A DNA stretch of 9,122 nt, taken from Candidatus Woesearchaeota archaeon. Lineage in GTDB: Archaea > Nanobdellota > Nanobdellia > Woesearchaeales > UBA525. Below, piece by piece: positions 1-5,226 of the stretch (its first letter is position 1; each line of letters begins with the position of its first letter). The stretch covers positions 1 to 9,122 of the forward strand of contig RFKA01000092.1 of the NCBI GenBank assembly GCA_003694385.1, in the 5' to 3' direction. The position numbers were made by a program, and so were the translations under genes. A model generated the notes under the pieces. It saw nothing but the letters and a program-made list of their open reading frames with translations, was not told where the DNA came from and made no database searches.

Positions 1-60
1 GAGGTGTTCTTCCGCCACCTCGAGCTCAGCAATGATATCAGTCGTCTGCTGTTCGGGCAT
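1..60 (-). CDS. N-terminal 20 codons of an unidentified protein leaving the window
   Basis: The reverse complement of 60-1 reads ATG CCC GAA CAG and so on, giving MPEQQTTDIIAELEVAEEHL with no stop before the window edge. A TATA box (TTATAAA on this strand, 84-90) lies about 26 bases upstream of the ATG, and no Shine-Dalgarno sequence precedes the ATG. That is the arrangement of an archaeal leaderless mRNA. The visible part is acidic and predicted helical, possibly the start of a coiled coil. It is too short to assign a family. The call as a real gene rests on the promoter spacing and on the open frame to the edge. Confidence 0.6.
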   Translation of the reverse strand, partial: MPEQQTTDIIAELEVAEEHL

Positions 61-83
61 TGCGCACATTAATTTAATGGTTG

Positions 84-91
84 TTTATAAG
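84..91 (-). promoter_or_regulatory. TATA box for the gene at 60-1, probably leaderless
   Basis: On the minus strand the sequence is CTTATAAA. Its centre is about 26-27 bases from the ATG at 60, so transcription is expected to start at or within a few bases of the ATG. No GGAGG or GGTGA lies between. The spacing rule is established for archaeal TBP/TFB promoters; its use here is inference. The motif reads nearly the same on the plus strand and could also fire rightward. Confidence 0.5.
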
Positions 92-130
92 TTTTCGCAG
101 AAGTGGAAACTTGTTTTCCTCCTCGAAAGA

Positions 131-138
131 TTAAAAAA
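131..138 (+). promoter_or_regulatory. Weak TATA-like box for the membrane protein gene
   Basis: TTAAAAAA lies about 26 bases upstream of the GTG at 161, with CGAAAGA before it as a possible BRE. This would place the start of transcription at the GTG itself. It is a weak match to a TATA box. The stronger TTTATAAG at 84-91 is the alternative, and would give a leader of about 45 bases. Confidence 0.3.
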
Positions 139-160
139 TCTGGCTGCGGCGAGGGGGAGG

Positions 161-862
161 GTGGAGAGTGGAAAAAACGAGAAGAGGGATACAGTCGAAG
201 GAACCCAACTCTCGCAACCAGGAACTGAAGAGTTCTGGGAGCTCGTCGGGACGCACCGCTCGCTCCAGATTCTTCTCGGGGCAGCAATCATCGCACTCGT
301 CTTCACGCTCCTGAATGTGCGCTTCGGGTGGATTACGAACCAGTTCTTTAATGCGGGAGCAATCCTCATCACGCTGTTTCTCGCGTCAATCCTCATCAGA
401 ACATTCAATGAGCTCGGGATGCGGAGGATTGATAGGAATCTTTTTGTAAGGACTATCTCTAAGGTGACGATAAGGACTGGGTGCATTATCGCAATAATTC
501 TCTTGGCGTTTTTTACAGCGGCCTTTGCGTTGCCCCCAAAAATATTCCTTACGGGCGCCATTACCTTGCTCTTCCTCACAATCCTTGGTGAGAAATTTTT
601 GGGGGGAGAAGTCTCTCAGCGGGTGCTGGTTGTCTTTGGGCTGCTGTTGATCGTCATGCTTGCTACTGTGTTCCTCGCGATGTACGAAGAAGGACCGAGC
701 CAGCGAGACCTCTCAATCAAGGAGGAGGCGATAAGAAAACTCGATCCTCAACTCTGCGATTCGCTCGAGCAGAGAGAAACAAGGACTTCCTGCTACAATG
801 AGATAACGCGGAAAATAGGGCTTATATCATCTCAATCTCAATCTGGAGACCCTCGGGGATAG
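161..862 (+). CDS. Unrecognised five-helix membrane protein with a C-terminal Cys pair
   Basis: 233 residues if started at the GTG at 161. The frame extends upstream to ATGs at 32 and 77, but these fall in the divergent gene or in its TATA box, so the GTG is preferred. A purine-rich GGGGGAGG abuts the GTG without the usual spacing, so leaderless initiation is an alternative. A charged N-terminus of about 34 residues is followed by five hydrophobic helices at about 35-53, 63-82, 104-123, 127-145 and 154-174. A hydrophilic tail follows, with Cys199 and Cys211 (LCDSL and SCYNE) spaced C-x11-C, which may form a disulfide outside the cell or bind a metal. I recognise no family. Its last 41 bases overlap the 3' end of rps10 on the other strand. 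No conserved partner gene is next to it, so its job is unknown. Confidence 0.6.
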   Translation: MESGKNEKRDTVEGTQLSQPGTEEFWELVGTHRSLQILLGAAIIALVFTLLNVRFGWITNQFFNAGAILITLFLASILIRTFNELGMRRIDRNLFVRTISKVTIRTGCIIAIILLAFFTAAFALPPKIFLTGAITLLFLTILGEKFLGGEVSQRVLVVFGLLLIVMLATVFLAMYEEGPSQRDLSIKEEAIRKLDPQLCDSLEQRETRTSCYNEITRKIGLISSQSQSGDPRG

Positions 863-1130
863 GGACGCGCATGATGAGCCTGAGCGCTCGCTCATCGAGG
901 CCGAGGTCGATGAGGCGCTTGTGGATACGCATCTCGTAGCGCTCCCACGTCGCCTTGCCTTCACCATCAGGGCTGCGCCGCGTCGTGATCTTCAGAACTT
1001 TCCGGGGGAGAGGAATAGGGCCGCGCATAACGACGCCCGTCTTGTCAGCGATGTCCTGGATGTACTTGCACACCTCATTGATCTTATCAATGTCCGTGCT
1101 GGCCAACTTGATGCGCGCCTTTTGTTGCAT
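822..1130 (-). CDS. rps10: Small ribosomal subunit protein uS10
   Basis: 102 residues, the usual length for archaeal uS10. It is a component of the 30S head. The family pattern is clear: [15 protein letters not shown] near the N-terminus, GPIPLPRK at about 37-44, then a basic stretch including [20 protein letters not shown] and the IHKRLIDL segment. The C-terminal beta strand ends in IEIEMI. The ATG at 1130 is supported by GGGAGG at 1137-1142 with a 6-base spacer. It lies 78 bases downstream of tuf, the order commonly seen in archaea (tuf then rps10), and it may be transcribed both with tuf and from its own weak TATA-like element. Its stop lies inside the convergent membrane protein gene. Confidence 0.95.
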   Translation of the reverse strand: MQQKARIKLASTDIDKINEVCKYIQDIADKTGVVMRGPIPLPRKVLKITTRRSPDGEGKATWERYEMRIHKRLIDLGLDERALRLIMRVPIPEGLQIEIEMI

Positions 1131-1208
1131 GCGGTTCCTCCCTGCCTGATGAAAAATCAGCTCACCAGGGAAACAGTGAGTTGTTTAAAAAGGTATAGGG
1201 TAAGTTGT
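1131..1208 (-). promoter_or_regulatory. tuf-rps10 intergenic region: TATA-like box, T-tract, two short hairpins and SD
   Basis: Reading leftward after the tuf stop there is CTTTTTAAAC (about 1183-1192). Its T-tract could end some tuf transcripts, and its TTTTTAAA could serve as a weak TATA box for rps10, with a start near 1158-1160. Two adjacent short inverted repeats follow: CTCAC/GTGAG (1161-1165 with 1176-1180) and CTGAT/ATCAG (1146-1150 with 1156-1160, GAAAA loop on the plus strand). GGGAGG at 1137-1142 is the rps10 ribosome-binding site. Each element is individually weak. What is firm is that the spacer is not a simple translational-coupling junction. Confidence 0.35.
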
Positions 1209-2504
1209 TTACTCCAGCTTCTTCGCAACGAGGTCGATGCACATGCCCGCAGCGACTGTTGCGCCACTGTCCCTGATAGCAAAGTTCGCCATCTGGGGGA
1301 TGTCCGACTTCTTCTCAATCACGAGCGGCTGGACAGGCTTTATCTTCACGATGGCCGCGTCGCCGTTCTTGATGAAGTCAGGGTTCTCCTCGAGCACTTC
1401 GCCCGTCGCCGGGTTGAGCTTCTTCTCAATCGCTTCAATGCGACACGCGACTTGTGCCGTGTGGATGTGGAAGACTGGCGTGTACCCAACGGTCATAACG
1501 CTCGGGTGGTTGAGCACGACGATCTGGGCCGTGAACTCCGTCGCGACAGTGGGCACATTGTCGGGCTTGCCGATGACATCGCCGCGTGCCACGTCTTTCT
1601 TGCCGATGCCACGCACACTGAGGCCGACATTGTCTCCGGGCTCCGCGACAGGGATGCTCTCGTGGTGCATCTCAATGCTCTTGCACTCTCCATGGACACC
1701 CTTCCCTTCGCGGCCGGGGACAGCGATGATTTTCTCGCCGGGCTTCAAGGTGCCCGTCTCGACGCGGCCGACAGGGACGACGCCGATGCCCGTGATGTTG
1801 TACACGTCCTGGATGGGAAGGCGGAGCGGCAGGTCCGTCGGCTTCTCAGGAGGCTGCAGGTCATTAATGGCCTCGAGGAGGCAGGGCCCGCTGTACCAGC
1901 TCATGTTCTCCGTCTTCTTCGCGACATTGTCGCCGGGAAGCGCGGCGATGGGGACGAACTTGACAGCGTCAATCTTGTACCCAACGCTCTGGAGGAGCTT
2001 GCTCACTTCTTCCTTGACTTTGTTGAAGCGGTCCTCGCTGTACTCAACACCTTTGATGTCCATCTTGTTGACCGCGACAATCATCTGGCCAACACCGAGC
2101 ACTTTGCTCAGGTAGGCGTGCTCGCGCGTCTGCGCATTGACGCCGTCGTTCGCCGCCACGACGAGCACCGCGGCGTCGGCTTGGCTCGCGCCGGTAATCA
2201 TGTTCTTGATGAAGTCCTTGTGGCCGGGCGCGTCGATGATGGTGAAGTAGTACTTGTCCGTCTCGAACTTCTTGTGGGCGAGGTCGATCGTCACGCCACG
2301 CTCTTGTTCCTCTTTGAGGTTGTCCATGACGTAGGCGAACTCGAAGCCCGCTTTCCCGAGCTGCTGCGCCTTGTCCTTGAGCTTGCGGAGCACTTGCTCG
2401 CTGACATTGCCGGTGTCGAACAGGAGGCGGCCTACCGTGGTCGATTTGCCGTGGTCCACGTGTCCGATGAATACGAGGTTGATGTGTGTCTTGTCCTTTG
2501 CCAT
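1209..2504 (-). CDS. tuf: Archaeal translation elongation factor 1A (EF-Tu/EF-1-alpha)
   Basis: 431 residues, full length for the family. This GTPase delivers aminoacyl-tRNA to the ribosomal A site in the cytoplasm. Domain I (about 1-220) shows G1 GHVDHGKST (14-22), the switch I segment [14 protein letters not shown] (about 67-80), G3 DAPGH (91-95) followed by [16 protein letters not shown]4 NKMD (146-149) and a G5-like IAAL (186-189), where most relatives have Ser-Ala. Beta-barrel domains II and III follow, ending in [13 protein letters not shown] near 408-420. The ATG at 2504 has GGAGGG (2511-2516) with a 6-base spacer. A TATA box at 2553-2560 gives it its own promoter, divergent from ftsZ. 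rps10 follows downstream. EF-2, often grouped with tuf in archaea, lies elsewhere in this window. Confidence 0.98.
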   Translation of the reverse strand: MAKDKTHINLVFIGHVDHGKSTTVGRLLFDTGNVSEQVLRKLKDKAQQLGKAGFEFAYVMDNLKEEQERGVTIDLAHKKFETDKYYFTIIDAPGHKDFIKNMITGASQADAAVLVVAANDGVNAQTREHAYLSKVLGVGQMIVAVNKMDIKGVEYSEDRFNKVKEEVSKLLQSVGYKIDAVKFVPIAALPGDNVAKKTENMSWYSGPCLLEAINDLQPPEKPTDLPLRLPIQDVYNITGIGVVPVGRVETGTLKPGEKIIAVPGREGKGVHGECKSIEMHHESIPVAEPGDNVGLSVRGIGKKDVARGDVIGKPDNVPTVATEFTAQIVVLNHPSVMTVGYTPVFHIHTAQVACRIEAIEKKLNPATGEVLEENPDFIKNGDAAIVKIKPVQPLVIEKKSDIPQMANFAIRDSGATVAAGMCIDLVAKKLE

Positions 2505-2510
2505 ACTTTT

Positions 2511-2560
2511 CCCTCCGATGCGGATTGGTAGTGCTCAGCGAACAGCAAGCCATTTATAAA
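2511..2560 (-). promoter_or_regulatory. tuf promoter (TATA box 2553-2560) and ribosome-binding site (2511-2516)
   Basis: On the minus strand TTTATAAA at 2560-2553 predicts a start near 2530 and a leader of about 25 bases. GGAGGG at 2516-2511 then lies 6 bases from the ATG. It is a strong consensus promoter, as expected for one of the most highly expressed genes. Confidence 0.7.
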
Positions 2561-2697
2561 GATATCGTTGGTGAACAGCCAGGAGAGAGCGGGTTGGGAG
2601 AAAACAGAAAGGCGCACGCTTCTTGGAGCAAAAAGTTAGAGGTAAAAGAATGAGAGAACGGGAAAATACCTGAGTGATTGTGAATGCAACAATAACC
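2561..2697 (+). other. Purine-rich spacer between the tuf and ftsZ promoters, no gene seen
   Basis: The plus strand between about 2580 and 2668 is strongly purine-biased (runs such as GGAGAGAGCGGG and GGGAGAAAACAGAAAGG). The only small frame is an 8-codon ATG to TGA at 2650, without support. I see no tRNA, no convincing box C/D pair and no hairpin with a T-tract. It may only separate the two divergent promoters. Confidence 0.4.
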
Positions 2698-2717
2698 AGT
2701 ATACATATAGTTATACT
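2698..2717 (+). promoter_or_regulatory. Inverted repeat AGTATA-N8-TATACT upstream of the ftsZ TATA box
   Basis: Perfect 6-base half-sites, AGTATA at 2698-2703 and TATACT at 2712-2717, are separated by 8 bases. They end about 10 bases before the ftsZ TATA box. The position and dyad symmetry fit an operator or activator site for a dimeric winged-helix regulator. The DNA is very AT-rich, so chance is a real alternative. Confidence 0.35.
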
Positions 2718-2726
2718 AATAGAAAA

Positions 2727-2736
2727 TTTTATATAT
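2727..2736 (+). promoter_or_regulatory. TATA box of the ftsZ operon
   Basis: TTTTATATAT preceded by the A-rich AGAAAA predicts a start near 2757 and a leader of about 35 bases. The ftsZ ribosome-binding site AGGTGAT (2783-2789) lies just before the ATG at 2793. No other promoter-like element is apparent before the two downstream genes, so this probably drives all three. Confidence 0.65.
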
Positions 2737-2792
2737 TGGTCTCCTTGGTACTATAGCAAGAGTTTCGGCTCGGAGCAGACAAAGGTGATAGT

Positions 2793-3815
2793 ATGACTCT
2801 CGACGTAGGGCAAGCAAACATCAAAGTCGTCGGTTGCGGTGGCGCGGGCGGCAACATGACCAACTGGCTCTATAATAAAGGAATCCAGGGTGCAGAGATT
2901 ATCGCGTGCAATACCGACAAGCAGCACCTCGACATCATACAGGCAGACCACAAGGTGCTCATGGGCGCGAACGTGACACGAGGACTCGGCTGCGGCGGCT
3001 ACCCCGCGAAGGGAAGAGAGGCTGCGCAAGAGAGCATCCAAGAGCTCAAACAGGCGCTCGGACACGTCGACATGTGCTTCGTCTGCGCGGGCATGGGCGG
3101 CGGCACGGGGACGGGGAGCGCCCCCCTCGTCGCGCAAACGGCGAAGAGCGCGGGCGCAATCGTCATCGGCACGGTCACGATGCCCTTCAAGATCGAGCGC
3201 GCACGCATCGACAAAGCAGAGGACGGCCTCCAACAGCTCCGCAATGAGTGCGACACCGTCATCGTCGTCGACAACAACCGCCTCGTGCAAATCGCGGGCA
3301 ACCTGCCCGTGCAGCAGGCCTTCGCCGTCGCGAACGAGCTCGTGAGCACGATGATCAAAGGCATCGTTGAGATCATCGCCGTGCCCAGCCTCGTCAACCT
3401 CGACTACGCAGACGTGAAAGCAGTCATGAAAGACGGCGGCGTCGCGGCAATCGGCGTCGGGAGCAGCGATACAAACAACCGCGTTGAGGAAGCGGTGAAA
3501 GGAGCGCTCAGCAACCCCCTCCTCGAGATCACCTACGGGGGCGCCACTGGCGCCATCATCCACATCACGGGAGGCCCGGACATGACGCTCGACGAGGTCT
3601 CGCGCGTTGGCGAGCTCGTCACGGAAGAGATGGACGACGACGCGAACGTCATCTGGGGCGCACGCGTTGACGACGATATGCAGGGCAAGCTCACCGTCAT
3701 GACCATCATCACGGGCGTGAAGAGCCCGTGGCTCCTCGGCAAGATGAGCAAGGCAGAAGTCGCTCGCGAGCAAGCGCGCGTCAGCAACGAACTCGGCATT
3801 GACATGGCAGGGTAA
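2793..3815 (+). CDS. ftsZ: Cell division GTPase FtsZ
   Basis: 340 residues. This tubulin-family GTPase polymerises into the division ring at the inner face of the membrane. It shows the N-terminal VVGCGGAGGN (12-21), the tubulin signature GGGTGTGSAP (102-111) that binds GTP phosphates, and the T7 synergy loop NLDYAD (202-207), with the Asp residues that drive hydrolysis in the neighbouring subunit. The T7 loop marks it as FtsZ rather than CetZ. The GTPase core and C-terminal domain end near residue 312. The tail is short (about 28 residues), with a charged helix-like stretch and a terminal NELGIDMAG that may be the partner-binding peptide. The ATG is set by AGGTGAT three bases upstream. It is the first gene of a three-gene operon with a gap of 33 bases to the next. 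Whether it is FtsZ1 or FtsZ2 cannot be settled by eye. Confidence 0.96.
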   Translation: MTLDVGQANIKVVGCGGAGGNMTNWLYNKGIQGAEIIACNTDKQHLDIIQADHKVLMGANVTRGLGCGGYPAKGREAAQESIQELKQALGHVDMCFVCAGMGGGTGTGSAPLVAQTAKSAGAIVIGTVTMPFKIERARIDKAEDGLQQLRNECDTVIVVDNNRLVQIAGNLPVQQAFAVANELVSTMIKGIVEIIAVPSLVNLDYADVKAVMKDGGVAAIGVGSSDTNNRVEEAVKGALSNPLLEITYGGATGAIIHITGGPDMTLDEVSRVGELVTEEMDDDANVIWGARVDDDMQGKLTVMTIITGVKSPWLLGKMSKAEVAREQARVSNELGIDMAG

Positions 3816-3848
3816 ACCCCCAACAGTTCGACCGCGAGGGAGAGCAAG

Positions 3849-4586
3849 ATGGATGAAGGAAGAATCGTCATGCAGAAGATGGTCCGCGAGATAGCGGAGA
3901 GCAGCAAAGAACAGCTCACACGCCTCAGCGAGCCGGTCAAGCGGCTCGTCCCCGTCCTCATGCAGCGCGGCCTCGACACGATGAACCTCAGCATGCTCTC
4001 CCCGGAGCTCAAACAGGAACTCCTCAATCACGTCGGGAAAGAATACCTGCGCAGAGGCAACCTCGCTGAGGCGAAGAAAGCCTTCATCTTGAGCAGCAAC
4101 AGGGAGCAACTCAGCGAGATAGGGCTTCACCACGAGCGCTGCGGGCAATACGCAGAGGCGATTAACGCGTACAAGCTCGCCCGTGATGAAGAACGCATGC
4201 GCCACCTCGCGGAGCGCTGCCTCCTCAGCGGCCGCCTCACAGAGGCAGCCGAGGCCTACCACATCCTCGAGGATGCACAGATGCTCGACGCCGTCGGCAC
4301 AGCGTGTCTCGAACGCGGCAAGTACGCCCTCGCCCTCAAAGTCTCCCTCGTCACGAAGAACACCGAACGACTCTGCACCCTCGGCGACAAGCTCGTCAAG
4401 GACAGGAACTACCATGACGCGCTCAACGCGTACCAACACGCACAAGCAACCGAACGGCTCAACGCGCTCGGCGACGTCTGCGTGCGAGAGAACAGGCTCG
4501 CCCTGGCGAAGCTCTGCTACGAAGCGGCCGGCAACACGATGATGGTGCAGTTCCTCGCTGAGAACTTCAGCGACAAAGAGGAATAA
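3849..4586 (+). CDS. Alpha-solenoid protein of six 29-residue repeats, co-operonic with ftsZ
   Basis: 245 residues, soluble, with no signal peptide or membrane segment. Residues 1-61 are charged and predicted helical. Residues 62-235 form six tandem repeats of exactly 29 residues, starting at 62, 91, 120, 149, 178 and 207. Each repeat has a hydrophobic residue then Gly or Ala at positions 1-2, Gly/Asn/Arg at 9, Leu or Tyr at 11, an invariant Ala at 14, mostly Tyr or Phe at 18 and a hydrophobic residue at 27. This is a helical-hairpin repeat, shorter than the 34-residue TPR and resembling the solenoid units of coatomer and clathrin-type coat proteins. The acidic end is SDKEE. GGGAG upstream sets the ATG. 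It lies 33 bases after ftsZ and 2 bases before the next gene, suggesting a division-related scaffold or adaptor. No specific family is recognised. Confidence 0.85.
   Translation: MDEGRIVMQKMVREIAESSKEQLTRLSEPVKRLVPVLMQRGLDTMNLSMLSPELKQELLNHVGKEYLRRGNLAEAKKAFILSSNREQLSEIGLHHERCGQYAEAINAYKLARDEERMRHLAERCLLSGRLTEAAEAYHILEDAQMLDAVGTACLERGKYALALKVSLVTKNTERLCTLGDKLVKDRNYHDALNAYQHAQATERLNALGDVCVRENRLALAKLCYEAAGNTMMVQFLAENFSDKEE
4032..4553 (+). repeat. Six in-frame 87-base units encoding the 29-residue repeats
   Basis: The units begin at 4032, 4119, 4206, 4293, 4380 and 4467, with no insertion or deletion between any two. The similarity is clear in protein (for example VGKEYLRRGNLAEAKKAF, IGLHHERCGQYAEAINAY, LGDKLVKDRNYHDALNAY) but weak in DNA. 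The array is therefore old and held in register by selection, not a recent tandem duplication. Confidence 0.8.
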
Positions 4587-4588
4587 GT

Positions 4589-4921
4589 ATGCTCGGCCAA
4601 GAAGAACTCCTCCAGCAAAAAATCGAGGTGCTCCTCGAGATGCACAGCAAGAAAGTGCTCCAGGAGCTCAAAGAACTTCGGGAACAAGTCTCCACGTTAC
4701 AGCGCACGGTCGCCGAGCTGCGCGCACAACCAGCTCCTTCTGGGCCAGCGCGACCCGCTGCGCCAGCAGCGCAGCCAGAGCAGCCAACACAACCTGCTGA
4801 GCAAGCACCACAGAGCGCAACCACTCCAGCGCGGCCTCCGCAGAACAAGACGCCTGCGAACAAGAATAACTTACCGCCAGAGCTCGCCATCGACAAGATT
4901 TTCTACTCAGGAAAGCGCTGA
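4589..4921 (+). CDS. Coiled-coil protein with Pro/Ala/Gln linker and short C-terminal motif
   Basis: 110 residues with three parts. Residues about 4-46 are a coiled coil with a clear leucine heptad pattern (LLQQKIEVLLEMH, VLQELKELREQVSTLQ). Residues about 47-92 form a disordered linker rich in Pro, Ala, Gln and Thr. Residues 95-110 (LPPELAIDKIFYSGKR) look like a conserved linear motif ending in basic residues. There is no membrane segment. The ATG lies 2 bases after the solenoid gene's stop, with AGAGGA upstream, so the two are probably translationally coupled. The build (oligomerising rod, flexible tether, binding peptide) is typical of adaptor or bridging proteins. With ftsZ in the same operon, a role in assembling or anchoring the division ring is a reasonable inference, but no family is recognised. 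Confidence 0.75.
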   Translation: MLGQEELLQQKIEVLLEMHSKKVLQELKELREQVSTLQRTVAELRAQPAPSGPARPAAPAAQPEQPTQPAEQAPQSATTPARPPQNKTPANKNNLPPELAIDKIFYSGKR

Positions 4922-4940
4922 ACAGCCACGTGAGAAGCAG

Positions 4941-4945
4941 AAAAA
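4941..4945 (-). terminator. T-tract at the end of the fusA operon
   Basis: On the minus strand TTTTT occurs 7 bases after the stop of the last gene (4952). Archaeal termination commonly uses T-tracts without a stem, and this is the only one in the 30-base gap between the convergent operons. No equivalent T-tract is seen for the rightward ftsZ operon. Confidence 0.35.
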
Positions 4946-4951
4946 TACGTT

Positions 4952-5224
4952 TCAATCGTCGGACTGCTCGTCCTCCTCCTCAGCCTTCTCAAGCTCGTCC
5001 ATCGCCTGCTGCAACTCCTCATTCCTGATGACTCCTTTCTTGATGAGGAGGTCGATAAGCGCGCTCAGCACGAAATTATTGCTCTCGGCGAGCTCTTCAG
5101 GCGACAACTCTTCAACATCCTGCGTCTCTTCCTCTGGCGGCACACCTACAGAAGTCTCTGCAGACGTTTCTGCGGGCGTCCCGACAGGCGTCCCTCCAGT
5201 CAATCCACCGCTTTGCTCATCCAT
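4952..5224 (-). CDS. Small acidic protein with a helical segment, coupled to fusA
   Basis: 90 residues and highly acidic. Residues 1-46 are low-complexity (GTPVGTPAETSAETSVGVP, then a Glu-rich run). Residues about 50-80 hold an ordered helical pair, FVLSALIDLLIKKGVI and NEELQQAMDELEKA. The tail is Glu/Asp-rich. The ordered part resembles short helix-turn-helix dimerisation or protein-docking segments found in many small archaeal proteins; no named family is recognised. It starts 2 bases after the fusA stop, and its ribosome-binding site GGAGGG (5234-5239) lies within the last fusA codons. Translation is therefore coupled to EF-2. It is the last gene of the operon, and a role near the ribosome or EF-2 is possible but inferred only from context. 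Confidence 0.75.
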   Translation of the reverse strand: MDEQSGGLTGGTPVGTPAETSAETSVGVPPEEETQDVEELSPEELAESNNFVLSALIDLLIKKGVIRNEELQQAMDELEKAEEEDEQSDD

Positions 5225-5226
5225 AG

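Noticed and set aside
32..160. Upstream ATG starts (32 and 77) for the membrane protein
   Set aside because: The ATG at 32 lies inside the divergent gene and the ATG at 77 lies next to the TATA box. The extra residues add no recognisable signal. The GTG at 161 fits better, though not with certainty.
921..2531. 536-codon open frame on the plus strand opposite tuf
   Set aside because: It is a shadow of tuf and rps10 for the same reason; no promoter or SD, and biased composition.
2561..2697. Possible small RNA in the tuf-ftsZ spacer
   Set aside because: Only a lone CTGA near 2670 was found, with no matching box C, no stable hairpin and no T-tract.
2751..4445. 564-codon open frame on the minus strand opposite ftsZ and the solenoid gene
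   Set aside because: It is a mirror of GC-rich, codon-biased genes on the plus strand. Its protein is low-complexity (Val/Asp/Glu/Ala/His-rich), matches nothing, and lies opposite confident FtsZ coding sequence.
4040..4560. Recent DNA-level tandem duplication in the solenoid gene
   Set aside because: The 87-base units match in protein pattern but not in nucleotide sequence, so they are ancient repeats and not a current tandem repeat.
4927..4932. CACGTG palindrome in the gap between the convergent operons
   Set aside because: Six-base palindromes are frequent by chance, and there is no T-tract on the plus strand to make it a terminator.
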